Below, piece by piece: positions 45,920-55,349 of a stretch of DNA of 64,000 nucleotides (the first letter of the stretch is position 1; each line of letters begins with the position of its first letter). The stretch comes from JANQJA01 sp047947185 (GTDB lineage: Bacteria; Pseudomonadota; Gammaproteobacteria; Pseudomonadales; Azotimanducaceae), in the NCBI GenBank assembly GCA_047947185.1, contig CP170502.1:2666001-2730000 (forward strand), given 5' to 3'. Under the pieces are notes generated by a model. It was not told the DNA's origin. It saw only the letters and a program-made list of their open reading frames with translations, and ran no database searches. The translations under genes and the position numbers were made by a program.

Positions 45920-46436
45920 CACACGTCAGAACACTGGAGAACTTCGTTTCTCCCACCAGCCAGGTATCGGTGCACCGGAGACATGGGAAACAACTTTGCC
46001 CTGCCTGCCACCGCCAAAGTCATATCAGACATCATCGCATGTGTTCCGCCGATTTCGATGCCTCAGCGGCTCAAGCGTGTGTTCGTTGGGGCGGCCATCG
46101 CATAGAAATCGAGAAATGTGAAAAGTGCGGTGGGCCGACGGAACGCCGCCCGGTTGGATGATCGAGTCCATAGAGGACCCCGATGTTATCCAGATCCTCA
46201 AGCACTTAGGTCTAGATCAGCCGAGGGATCCCAGAACCGGGGTTAAGAAGAATTAAGCACGTTTTCCTGCCGATCTCCAAGTATCTGTTTCAGAAAGGTG
46301 CTCCTCTTATCGGCAGAATTCAGGAAGATCTCAGCGATTCATAGCCTTGAATGACGGCCCAGACACCGGGCCCCAGATCTATTCCACGATTCTCGCGCGA
46401 TCAGGTCGAGTCAACTCCCATCAACCCGGGTTAATG
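45920..46436 (+). pseudogene. IS91 transposase tail remnant, frameshifted
   Basis: From about 46055 to 46256 the plus strand shows the IS91 tail in shifting frames: MPQRLKRVF, then IEIEKCEKCGGPTE, then ESIEDPDV, LKHLGLDQPRD. It is opposite in orientation to the larger IS91 copy that follows. The remainder of the interval (45920-46050, 46257-46436) holds no gene. Confidence 0.65.
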
Positions 46437-46852
46437 TCAGAATAGTTGTCCTGAAGTCTCGAAGAGCCCGGTCGGCGGTGAACGGTTTCCGGTCTGCGAT
46501 GCCTCATCCAGTCCCAGGTGTTTGAGGATCTTCTCGATGACCTCTGGATCCTCGATACAGGCGATGACCTTTACCTTGCCTCCACACTTGTCACACTTAT
46601 CAATCTCTATGGCGAAGACTCGCTTCAATCTCTGTGCGGGGCGGCCATCCGCCCACGTCATCGAATAGGCTTTGTTCTTCCCAGATTGCAATATCTGCTC
46701 CGATTCATCTTCTGGCTTTCCTGGTACGAGATACTCTCTCAACTTGCTCCGCGGCGGAAGGCCGCCCCGGGAGAAAACCCCATGAAACCTCGTCAGGTTC
46801 ACCCTTGGTTTCGGTACAAGCGCAGCCAGGCGACCCATAAACTCCATAGGGC
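46437..46852 (-). pseudogene. IS91 transposase, C-terminal part
   Basis: Reads LSPMEFMGRLAALVPKPRVN, LTRFHGVFS, then a variable stretch and the zinc-ribbon tail KRVFAIEIDKCDKCGG...KVIACIEDPEVIEKILKHLGL. When the inserted element and one TTAG are removed, it joins in frame to HVVL of the N-terminal part. Confidence 0.85.
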
Positions 46853-46856
46853 TTAG

Positions 46857-48596
46857 CCCGGAAATGTCACCAAAAGAATGGAAATAGGCCTTAATCTGTT
46901 GCATAAAGTGAGTACGACCAAGTACTTACAAACACGAACAGAGAAAGGCCTATGACAACAGAGTGTAATCCTACCCAGCTCGAATTTCACGCTTTTGGTT
47001 CACGCGACGTTATCGGTCGTTTCGATGGTGGATGCATCACTTCGGACGGTGGAGGGTTGCTCCTGAGGGAGGTCGATACGCGCCTTGGATTGCTTGATCG
47101 GCTGGGCGACTGCTTCACGGACTACCGCCGTCCGGACAAGATCGAGCACCGTGTCCATGAACTCGTAGCGCAACGCGTTTACGGTCTTGCGCTGGGATAC
47201 GAGGATCTGAATGACCATGACAGCCTTCGCGCCGACAGCCTGCTGGCGCTGCTTGTGGGCAAGCGTGATTTGACGGGTGAGCATCGGGAGAAAGCGCGGG
47301 ACAAGGGAAAGCCGCTAGCGGGCTCTAACACTTTGAATCGCCTGGAACTCAGTACCACCGAGTCGGCAGCTGCTCATCGCTATAAGAAAATTGCTTTTGA
47401 CCCTGGGCATGCGGATCGACTCCTTGTCGATGTGTTCCTCGAGTCTTATGGGACCCCGCCAAGCGAGATCTGGCTGGATTTGGACGCGACTGATGATCCG
47501 CTGCATGGCCACCAGGAAGGCCGCTTCTTCCATGGTTATTATCGCTGCTACTGTTACCTGCCGTTGTACATCTTCTGCGGTGAGCATCTGCTGTGCGCCC
47601 GGCTGCGGCCGTCGAACCAGGATGGTGCGGCAGGCAGCGTCGAGGAACTGGAGCGAATTGTCGGCCAGATCCGGCAACGCTGGCCAAAAACACGCATTGT
47701 CATCCGGGGCGATTCCGGCTTTTGCCGCGACAGCATCATGAATTGGTGCGAGGAGAATCGCGTCTATTACCTGTTGGGCCTGGCGCGAAATGCGCGGTTG
47801 CGGCGGGCTCTGGGGCGGGAAATGGCGCTGGCCCGCGCTGAACATGAACGCACCGGCAAGGCAGCGCGACAATACCGCGACTTCCGCTACCGCACCCGCA
47901 AGACATGGACGCGGGAGCGACGTGTGATCGGCAAAGCGGAGTGCCTACCGGGCAAGGAGAATCCGCGGTACATCGTCACCAACCTGTCATACAAGCGGGC
48001 GGGCGCCAAACACATGTACGAAAAGCTCTACTGCGTCCGGGGAGAGATGGAGAACCGCATCAAGGAACAGCAACTGGGCCTGTTCGCCGATCGCACCAGC
48101 ACCGCGACATTGCATGCAAATCAATTGCGGCTTTACTTCTCATCGTTTGCCTACCTGCTGATGTACGGGCTGCGTCGGCTGGGCCTCGACGGAACCCGGC
48201 ATGCCAAGGCGCAGTGCACTACCATTCGGGCAAAACTGTTGAAGATCGGTGCGCGAATCCGGATATCCGTTCGCAAGGTCTGGCTCTCATTCTCCGAAGC
48301 CTGTCCCTATGTAAACGACCTCTCGCAGATCCTGGCCAATCTCCGTCGCTATCCCGCCTGGGCACCACCGGGATAACAACCCAAAACCCAGAGAAATCTC
48401 TCACGGCACAGGTTGTCGGGGTCATCCACGCTCTAACTGCCCCTTATTAACATAGTTAGGTATGAAATCGGACCACTTCGGGCTTCAACTCGTCAATCGA
48501 GCCCTGACACCACCTGGATGAACCGGTGGAAACCCGTCGTTGTTCGATAATCTCCCTCAGAATCCAGTCATCGACCAGTTTGGTGAGCGAAGCGGG
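46857..48596 (+). mobile_element. IS1380-family insertion sequence, complete
   Basis: 1740 bp. Flanked by TTAG direct repeats (46853-46856 and 48597-48600), the 4-bp duplication expected for IS1380. Both inner ends read CCCG-N6-TCACCAAA toward the inside. Removal of the element plus one TTAG restores the IS91 reading frame exactly (GTSHVVL-SPMEFMGRL), which confirms the boundaries. Confidence 0.9.
46952..48376 (+). CDS. IS1380-family transposase
   Basis: 474 residues, intact. DDE-type: conserved Asp in IWLDLDATDDPLHG (about 176), Asp in RIVIRGDSGFCRD (about 254), and the ENRIKEQQLGLFADRTS...NQLRLYFSSFAYLLM region with the Glu typical of this family near 370. ATG start with AGAGAAAGG upstream. 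The element is probably still mobile. Confidence 0.92.
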   Translation: MTTECNPTQLEFHAFGSRDVIGRFDGGCITSDGGGLLLREVDTRLGLLDRLGDCFTDYRRPDKIEHRVHELVAQRVYGLALGYEDLNDHDSLRADSLLALLVGKRDLTGEHREKARDKGKPLAGSNTLNRLELSTTESAAAHRYKKIAFDPGHADRLLVDVFLESYGTPPSEIWLDLDATDDPLHGHQEGRFFHGYYRCYCYLPLYIFCGEHLLCARLRPSNQDGAAGSVEELERIVGQIRQRWPKTRIVIRGDSGFCRDSIMNWCEENRVYYLLGLARNARLRRALGREMALARAEHERTGKAARQYRDFRYRTRKTWTRERRVIGKAECLPGKENPRYIVTNLSYKRAGAKHMYEKLYCVRGEMENRIKEQQLGLFADRTSTATLHANQLRLYFSSFAYLLMYGLRRLGLDGTRHAKAQCTTIRAKLLKIGARIRISVRKVWLSFSEACPYVNDLSQILANLRRYPAWAPPG

Positions 48597-48600
48597 TTAG

Positions 48601-49752
48601 AACTACGTGTGAGGTGCCGTCGTCGTAGGGAGTTTTTAAAGCAACCGGGCGGCGTTCCGCAATCACGTTGCCATTACTGGCCAATGACAACCGTTGTTCA
48701 GCGATAGCAGGCCGCGTGATATACCTGCAGAGACGTTCAAGCTTCTTACGCTGGGGCCGCCCAGGTGATTGGACTTACAGGCCACCCCTGCATGTAGTGA
48801 GAAATCCGCTTGTTTACTGACCAGCTCACTTACCTTCATCCGATTCTCTTTCGACGGCACAGCCTGTAAGGTCAGGGCTTTCTTGCCCTGATTCGGCCCA
48901 AAGGCCAGCCGATAGGTGCGGTCCGACGCATCGGTAGAAGCGCCAATGATGCTGTGCATGGCATCTTCTTCATCAGGTACAAGGTCCAAATACTCGGACT
49001 CCGCGTCCCGGTATAGATACCCTGCCCGTTCAAGATATCGGGAAACCCGCCTGGCGATTGTATGGGTGATCGTGTCGATATCTCCTGGCGTCGGTGGCTT
49101 CACCGGCCAGAAGTAACCATTCGGGTCATAAACACCATTGAGGTAAAGCATGTGGAAATGTAAGTTGAGGTTGAGGGCTGCCGGGACGCCGGACCGTCCG
49201 AAGCGCTGTATCAGTGTCACCGCACCGCTTTGCGTCCCTGACTTCACCGTTCTCCCCGACCGTTTAATCAGAAAGGTGCTGATCACGCGATGCGTGATGG
49301 TCAACACGTGGCTCATCACTTGGGGGTTAGTCGCAAATCAGTAGCGCAACGGGAATGGGACGCTCAGCACCCACTGCCTGATCGGTCGCTTCGGCAAAAC
49401 CTCATCAACCAGGTGCGCTGCACTGTCCGCCATACGCCTTGCACCACAGGAGGGACAGAAACCGCGTCTCTTGCAACTGAAGGTACAGGGCCGCCCAGGC
49501 CAGCTTCTCGTGATGACAGGATTCACACCGTACTCGCAGAAAACCATGCTCGAGACGACCGCACTTCAGGTAATCCTCGAACTCCCTGACGACATAACCG
49601 GGCAAGGACCTGCCTTGCTCCGCTAACATGTTCTGAAACTGAGGCCAGTGATCCTTGACCAGTTGAAAAAGCAGCGTGTTCTCTGGCTGATGTCGCTGGT
49701 ACTGAAATGGGCCAACGGGCCAGAAGTCGTCCTGGAATGCATTGGATGGCAA
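48601..49752 (-). pseudogene. IS91 transposase, N-terminal and middle part
   Basis: The zinc-binding N-terminus (FREFEDYLKCGRLEHGF-type, CESCHHEKL) starts at 49752. A frameshift near 49480 leads to FSCKRRGFCPSCGARRMADS; a TGA in PFPLRY-stop-FATNPQ lies near 49340; then comes the catalytic middle (LNLNLHFHMLYLNGVY). A second frameshift near 48745 precedes KKLERLCRYITRPAIAEQR and HVVL at the insertion point. Confidence 0.85.
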
Positions 49753-49853
49753 GATCGAGTGTCACTGGGTAGTTGTGACACATAGCCTTACCCTTGGGCG
49801 GCCGCCACAGTATCCGCTTTCACGGTACGAGTGAGACAGGCCCTTCCCTGAAT

Positions 49854-50828
49854 CTATGTGCGAAAGTAGCCGACGCCCATGCGGGAGTTTTGCGCTCCAC
49901 GCGCGCCCAGCACGGCATCGCGGCGATGGAAGCCAAAGGTTAGCGATACGCGAAGGTCAGGTGAAGTGTTCGCAAACGATGCGTGCAGCGCCTGCCTGTT
50001 AACAATGGTGACGTCGCCCGGTTCGCAGGTAAGCGGCACAGCACCTGGCAGCATCTCGGAGCCATCATTGTCAGCAATCAGCTGTTTGATGTCGATGCGG
50101 CCGCGCTTGTGGGTGCCGGGGACCACCCACAGGCAATTTTGCGGCGTACACCGGTAAAGCTGTACCTGGAAATTGAAGCCGTGGATACCCTCATCCCAGT
50201 CGGGGGAGTCCCAATGCGTGACGCCGTCCTGGTGCCATGCGACGGACCCACCAAGACCAGGCTGTTTGACAAAGATGGCATCGTTATAAGGCACAAAGTC
50301 GTCACCATTAATTGTCGCGGCGATGCTGAGCAGATCAGGGTGACCATACAGCCGGAGCCCGGATGGCATGATCTGGCACATACCGTGCATCAGGTAAATG
50401 GCATAATCCGGTGCATCGCCAGCGGGGCGTGGCTCTGTCATTTTTGTTGGATGCCGTCCTCCGAGTAAGGTCGTGCCACCCCACGGGCCTGTTAGCGGTC
50501 GAATCAGCGTATAGGGGATGCGCGCAAATTCCTGGCCGAATGCAGGCTTTCCGTTTGCAGTCAGCGGGGTGCCCGGCGCGGCCGGGGCGTTCTCGATCAG
50601 AAAGTTGATGTCCTGGCGCAGCAAGGCAATTTCGTCAGAATCAATCAGTTTTTCAAAAACATAAAAGCCGTGTTGCCAGAACGCCTCCTGGATATGTGCC
50701 TCGAGTTTCCCGTTTTGATCAAACCGGGCGGGCCCGCGATTGCCGAGTCTCTGTGCCGCCTCCCGGCCGGTGTCGCAATACGCCTTCAGGCGCGCTGCAT
50801 AATCGTCGCCTGCTGTACTGTTCTGCAT
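49854..50828 (-). CDS. Phytanoyl-CoA dioxygenase family protein
   Basis: 324 residues. Fe(II)/2-oxoglutarate oxygenase fold: iron ligands in VAWHQDGVTHWD (HxD, about 200) and RQALHASFANTSPDLRVSL (His about 284, Arg for 2-oxoglutarate). N-terminal FWQHGFYVFEKLIDSDEI is the usual family opening. ATG start with AGGGAGAACC upstream. Single gene next to IS91; substrate unknown. Distinct in sequence from the relative at 31963. Confidence 0.87.
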   Translation of the reverse strand: MQNSTAGDDYAARLKAYCDTGREAAQRLGNRGPARFDQNGKLEAHIQEAFWQHGFYVFEKLIDSDEIALLRQDINFLIENAPAAPGTPLTANGKPAFGQEFARIPYTLIRPLTGPWGGTTLLGGRHPTKMTEPRPAGDAPDYAIYLMHGMCQIMPSGLRLYGHPDLLSIAATINGDDFVPYNDAIFVKQPGLGGSVAWHQDGVTHWDSPDWDEGIHGFNFQVQLYRCTPQNCLWVVPGTHKRGRIDIKQLIADNDGSEMLPGAVPLTCEPGDVTIVNRQALHASFANTSPDLRVSLTFGFHRRDAVLGARGAQNSRMGVGYFRT

Positions 50829-50920
50829 CTCAGGTTCTCCCTGCCCTGTTTGATTGAACGCATGTTACCGCACTGGTGACAACCGCGTTCGCTTGCACTT
50901 GCCCTGTCATTTAAACAGCA

Positions 50921-51145
50921 GGCCCCTCATGTACTGTAATCTCGACCGCAGGCCCGCAGGGCCGTAGTGGGAAGATATCAATTACCCGAACCCGGATTTC
51001 TCCACGCCGCGGCTGCGCCGCTCTGGTCGAAATGACGCGAGAATGTGAAGGTCCTCCAGTGCGCTGTCATCGCGCTCGCAGGCCCCCCGTGTACTGTCAT
51101 CTCGACCTCAGGCCCGCAGGGTCGCAGTGGAGAGATCCAATACCA
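50921..51145. repeat. Dispersed imperfect-palindrome repeats, three copies
   Basis: Two direct copies (50921-50980 and 51081-51145) share GGCCCC-CrTGTACTGT-AT and CTCGACC-CAGGCCCGCAGGG. A third, inverted relative (about 50990-51036) reads TCATTTCGACCAGAGCGGCG on the minus strand. The layout TCGACC...CAGTGGAGAGATC is a common intergenic repeat style in proteobacteria. Non-coding. Confidence 0.7.
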
Positions 51146-51164
51146 GTCGCCCTTGCTAATCAGT

Positions 51165-51677
51165 TTATTCCCGCGCAAAGCGCCGTTTCGTTTGCCGCAG
51201 TTGCCAACGCCAGGAGTTGTCGTCGGTCCGGACGCATTCGTCATGATAGCTACCCATGGAGTAGGGTTCCCGGATGGGTGCAAACTCGCCGGCCAGTTTT
51301 CCCTCATGCCGATAGTAGACGTAGTATGACTCAACCAGCGTCAGGTTTCTGTTTTGCACCTCGGCAATTTCGTTGGAAACCAGGTGAAACGAATGTCGGT
51401 CGGGTGGTCTTGCATCAAACGCGATAAAGATATTTTCTCGACCAACGTACTTTGCAGAAATACCCTCGTAGGTGCCGTGCTCGTCAAAAAGCTCAGATAT
51501 TTCTTTGGCGGCGCCGCCCCGGTCTACCAGGCGGGCGTATTGGCGCCCGAGATTGATACAGGCTCGTTCAATGGCGAGTGTCTCTTCGGTTGTATAGGGG
51601 TTTTCGCTAAACGCCGCGGACGCGGTGCAGGTAAGCAGAATCACTAGTGTCGCGCGGAGTAATCGATCTATAGCCAT
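51165..51677 (-). CDS. Exported SnoaL/NTF2-like protein
   Basis: 170 residues with a signal peptide (LLRATLVILLTCTASAAF). The NTF2-like cone fold is suggested by ACINLGRQYARLVDRGGAAKEI, LFDEHGTYEGISAKYVGRENI, VSNEIAEVQ and SYYVYYRHEGKL. Members are isomerase-like enzymes or ligand binders; no catalytic residues can be assigned. Periplasmic location is predicted. Single gene. Confidence 0.75.
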   Translation of the reverse strand: MAIDRLLRATLVILLTCTASAAFSENPYTTEETLAIERACINLGRQYARLVDRGGAAKEISELFDEHGTYEGISAKYVGRENIFIAFDARPPDRHSFHLVSNEIAEVQNRNLTLVESYYVYYRHEGKLAGEFAPIREPYSMGSYHDECVRTDDNSWRWQLRQTKRRFARE

Positions 51678-51839
51678 AATGCTGTCCTCGATATGTCGTG
51701 CAACCTAGAGTCTACCTGCATGGGGCAGGAGTGGTTGCTGTTTTGTGGCGGCCACGTGGAAAATTATTCACTTTCTTCCGGACGGAGTGGACTGAAGCTC
51801 ATTTCAGACCAGAACGAGTATCCCGGAACGCAGCGAGGT

Positions 51840-52445
51840 TCAGATCAGGATGCCAACCAGTGCGGCTGTTGTGGCCGTGGCGATGGTGCCCGCAACCATC
51901 GACTTGAAACCGAGGCCCAGTATCTCCTGGCGCCGTGACGGCACCATGGTCGTCAGTCCCGCAATCATGATGCCGAGACCCGCGAGGTTGGCAAAACCGC
52001 AGAGTGCGTAGGTGACAATAATCCGGCTACGTTCGTCAAGCGCCATGGGCGCCAGCTCACCGAGCCTGATGTAGGCAACCAGTTCGGTCAGCACAACGCG
52101 CGTACCCAGCAGTTCGCCTGCCACCAGGGATTGCTCGACAGGAATGCCAATCAGCAGGGCGAGCGGTGTCATGGCAAGGCCCAGAATCCGCTCGAGGGTA
52201 ATTGGCGTGTCGCCCACCAGGGGCAAGAGTCCAAGCACCGCATTCGCAAGTGCGACCAGTGCCACCACGACAATCACCATGGCAATAATGTTGAGATAAA
52301 GCGCGAGCCCGTTCTGTGTGCCAGTGACAAGCGCATCCATAGCGCCTGCCGCTTCACTGTCCACGGGCTGGTCTCCCGTGGTGACCTCACCCTCACCAGG
52401 CACCAGCAGGTGGCTGATGTAGATGACAGCGGGCAGGGTGAGCGG
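51840..52445 (-). pseudogene. Concentrative nucleoside transporter, C-terminal part only
   Basis: Matches the C-terminal half of NupC-type transporters: LNIIAMVIVVVALVALANAVLG, ITLERILGLAMTPLALLIGIP, VAGELLGTRVVLTELVAYI and RSRIIVTYALCGFANLAGLGIMI. Upstream the frame continues to VIYISHLLVPGEGEVTT and homology ends near 52445. The first 200 or more residues are absent, replaced by the head of a hydrolase gene on the other strand. Confidence 0.85.
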
Positions 52446-52460
52446 AATTCTGGGAAGTCA

Positions 52461-53162
52461 TTGGCAAAGGCGGGCTTCCAAAGCATTTGTATTGATTTAC
52501 GCGGGCACGGTGATAGTAGCTGGTGCCCGGAAGGCGACTAAAGGATTGAAGCGTTTGCTGAAGATCTCGTGAGCCTATGTGGAGAGATTGGAACCCCACC
52601 CGTGCTTGTCGGTGCTTCTCTCGGGGGTATATCTGCGATGGTGGCTGCTGGTGAATTGTGCCCTGGGTTGTTTCGCGCAATTGTATTCGTTGATGTGACC
52701 CCACAGATGGAAACGAGCGGGGTAGAAAAGATCATCGGCTTTATGAGCGAACACCTTGACGAGGGGTTCGGGTCTCTAGAAGAAGCTGCTGATGCGATTG
52801 CTGCCTATTTGCCGCACCGCTCGAAGCCGAAGAACCTCGATGGACTTGCCAAGAATCTAAAATTGGGAGACGACCAACGATACCGTTGGCATTGGGATCC
52901 GAGATTCGTAACAGGCGTTAACCGTCCGTCAGCAAGCCGAGATCCTGAAAGGCTGAGCAATGCTGTAGCGAATATTCAAGTACCTACCATGCTTGTGAAA
53001 GGGCAGATGAGTGAGCTGGTCAGCGACCAATCGGTTCAACAGTTCCTCGAGTTGAAACCGGATGCAAAGTTTGTTGATGTTGCTAACGCCCACCATATGG
53101 TAGCTGGTGATCATAACGATGCTTTCACAGATGCCATCATTGAGTTTGTTCTAGAGACCTAG
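52461..53162 (+). pseudogene. Alpha/beta hydrolase, 5'-truncated with in-frame stop
   Basis: Starts mid-fold with LAKAGFQSICIDLRGHGDSS, then TAA at 52539-52541 replaces what should be a Tyr codon (EGD-stop-RIEAFAEDL). It resumes through the nucleophile elbow VGASLGGISAM, DPRFVTG, VPTMLVKGQMSELVSD and the His in VANAHHMVAGDH. The N-terminal strands are missing. A TTG/GTG restart at 52569 could make 197 residues, lacking the core. Confidence 0.8.
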
Positions 53163-53679
53163 ACCTTCGATGGCCAGTCAACCAAGGTGTTGTATTTCCA
53201 ACGCGTACCACACGTATCTCGCACCATAGCTACCGGTGGTGCCACGAGACTTAGGCTTGCGGAGAACAAAGGGCTGGCTTTCTGTTTTGATCTCGCGCGA
53301 TTGTAGATCGGCAGTGCCTTTGAGGAGGGATAGCATATCTGGAGTCAGATCGCTCACGGCCCTCCGCGCTCTATTGTCATTGGATCAGGGTGCTTCACAT
53401 TCACAAACCTCTACTCGGAAATTAGATGATATGTTGCACTGACCGGCTGAATCCAAGCCCATTAACCCCCGGGGGGTACAGGAATCGCCTGCGCCTCACT
53501 TTGGCTTGATCGATATCGCTTCGCAAGGAATGCGATCCTGACGTGGGGTTTGTCAAAAAGTTGCACACGCTTTCTCAGGCGGCCCTACAGCTTTTTGAGC
53601 TTGGATTCTAAAGCCATCCTTACTCGTCCTGTACTTTGGGGCGGACTACAGTTGTCCCGAACAATTGGCTCTCTACTAA
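53163..53679. other. Gene-free region before the monooxygenase
   Basis: About 520 bases without a supported gene. An 8-bp inverted pair, TCAAAAAG (53553-53560) and CTTTTTGA (53591-53598), is the only structure noted. Confidence 0.35.
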
Positions 53680-53708
53680 TGTAAGTGTATATACTATAAT
53701 TGATGTAA
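53680..53708 (+). promoter_or_regulatory. Promoter and repeated ATGTAA motif of monooxygenase gene
   Basis: An AT-rich stretch holds TGTAAGTG (53680-53687), GTATATAC, TATAAT (53695-53700, a perfect -10) and a second ATGTAA (53703-53708). A proper -35 is not obvious, so an activator may be needed. TGTAAGTG recurs in the divergent promoter at 60.6 kb. A strong AGGAGGG ribosome site follows at about 53714. Confidence 0.5.
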
Positions 53709-53726
53709 TTTTTAGGAGGGTCGGCC

Positions 53727-55334
53727 ATGTCGCTCAGACAATTTGATGCAGTAATCGTTGGTGCCGGTATGTCAGGCATCTACCAGTTGTTGAAACTTCG
53801 GGAGCTTGGACTTTCAGTCAGAGTGATTGAAGCGGGCTCAGGTGTCGGCGGCACATGGTACTGGAATCGATACCCTGGTGCACGGTTCGACTCGGAAAGC
53901 TACAGCTATTGCTATTCCTTCTCCGATGAACTGCTTCAGGAATGGGACTGGAGCGAGCACTTCTCCCCGCAACCGGAAACGCTGAGATACCTTGAGCATG
54001 TCGCAGACAAGTTTGACCTGCGCAGCGATATTGTTTTCAACAAGCGCGTCTCAGCCGCAACATGGATCGGAAACAGCCATCGGTGGCAGGTAGAAACAGA
54101 AGATGGTGAACAGGTGCTCGCCCGTTTTCTCATCACTGCAATAGGGCCACTCTCGCAGCCGACCTATCCCGATATAGAAGGCATGGATGACTATCAGGGT
54201 TTTTCTTGCCATACCGCCCGATGGCCCAAGGAGCCGGTGGACTTTGCAGGAAAGACTGTAGGAATCATTGGCACCGGGGCGACCGGGGTGCAGGTTATTC
54301 AGGAGGTGGCGAAGACTGCTGGTCACCTTTATGTTTTCCAAAGAACACCCAACTGGTGCGCACCGCTTAACAACAGCAAAATCACACCAGAAGAGCAGGC
54401 GAAGGTTAAAGAGAGCTACCCTGAGATCTTTGAAAAGTGCCTGCAGAACAGGGGTTGTTTTCTTCACACGCCGGTAGGACGAAATACCTTCGATGATTCA
54501 GAGGAAGAACGCCAGGCATTTTATGAGCAGAAGTATGCGGAACCGGGTTTCGGTATCTGGGTAGGCACCTACCAGGATACGCTGCTCGACGAAAAGGCAA
54601 ATGCCGAGATCAGCCGGTTCGTTGCCAACAAGATCCGCTCGAGAGTCAATGATCGTGAACTGGCTGAAAAGCTGATACCTGATAATCACGGCTTCGGAAC
54701 CCGTCGAGTACCGTTAGAGACAAAATATTACGAGGTCTTTAATCAGCGTAACGTCACACTGGTGGACCTCCGCGACACACCGATTGAAAGAATCACCACA
54801 TCGGGAGTTCGAACCACCGCAGAGGACTATGATCTTGATATCCTGATATATGCAACAGGATTTGACGCTGTCACCGGCGCTTTTGATCACATTGATATTC
54901 GCGGTAAAGCCGGCATCAGCTTGTCGGACAGGTGGGAGGAACAGGTGGCTACCTATCTTGGTATCCAGGTGGTTGGATTCCCGAATATGTTTACGCTGGT
55001 GGGTCCTCAGAATTCGGCGACGCTGTGTAACATCCCCCGGTGCATTGAGCAGAATGTTGAGTGGGTGACCGAAACCATTGGTTACATGGAAGAGCAGGGT
55101 GCGTCAGAAATTGAACCATTACCGCAATCTCAGAAAGACTGGACACAATTGGTGGCGGATCTCATGAGCATGTCGCTGTTCATGAAAGTCCGGTCATGGA
55201 TATCGGGTATCAACCTGAATGTACCGGGGCGTGACAAGCCCAGGTACGTCGTTTTCCCGGGCGGTGCGCCAATGTACAAGGAACTCTGCGACAACGAGGC
55301 TGCCAGCGGTTACCCGGGATTCAGGATCAGTTAA
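53727..55334 (+). CDS. Baeyer-Villiger-type flavin monooxygenase
   Basis: 535 residues, usual length. FAD motif VIVGAGMSG (G12-x-G14-x-x-G17), then GTWYWNRYPGARFDSESYSY. The BVMO fingerprint YQGFSCHTARWP is at about 156-167 (Y in place of the first F). NADPH motif IIGTGATG about 181. Such enzymes insert oxygen next to a ketone, giving an ester or lactone, often in steroid, terpenoid or cyclic-ketone breakdown. The C-terminal LMSMSLFMKVRSWISGIN region fits the cyclohexanone/steroid monooxygenase branch. It converges with the P450 gene with only 15 bases between stops. Confidence 0.92.
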   Translation: MSLRQFDAVIVGAGMSGIYQLLKLRELGLSVRVIEAGSGVGGTWYWNRYPGARFDSESYSYCYSFSDELLQEWDWSEHFSPQPETLRYLEHVADKFDLRSDIVFNKRVSAATWIGNSHRWQVETEDGEQVLARFLITAIGPLSQPTYPDIEGMDDYQGFSCHTARWPKEPVDFAGKTVGIIGTGATGVQVIQEVAKTAGHLYVFQRTPNWCAPLNNSKITPEEQAKVKESYPEIFEKCLQNRGCFLHTPVGRNTFDDSEEERQAFYEQKYAEPGFGIWVGTYQDTLLDEKANAEISRFVANKIRSRVNDRELAEKLIPDNHGFGTRRVPLETKYYEVFNQRNVTLVDLRDTPIERITTSGVRTTAEDYDLDILIYATGFDAVTGAFDHIDIRGKAGISLSDRWEEQVATYLGIQVVGFPNMFTLVGPQNSATLCNIPRCIEQNVEWVTETIGYMEEQGASEIEPLPQSQKDWTQLVADLMSMSLFMKVRSWISGINLNVPGRDKPRYVVFPGGAPMYKELCDNEAASGYPGFRIS

Positions 55335-55349
55335 CCGGTGCCTGAAACG

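Larger units (their letters stand above)
46437..49783 (-). mobile_element. Broken IS91-family element with nested IS1380-type insertion
   Basis: Minus-strand IS91-family element whose transposase is split into a C-terminal part (46437-46852) and an N-terminal part (48601-49752) by the element at 46857-48596. It further carries an in-frame stop and two frameshifts, so it is dead on its own. Outer ends are not precisely located. IS91 elements move by rolling-circle transposition. Confidence 0.8.

Noticed and set aside
53553..53598. Terminator for the hydrolase pseudogene
   Set aside because: The 8-bp arms are separated by 30 bases and there is no T-run downstream; too weak.
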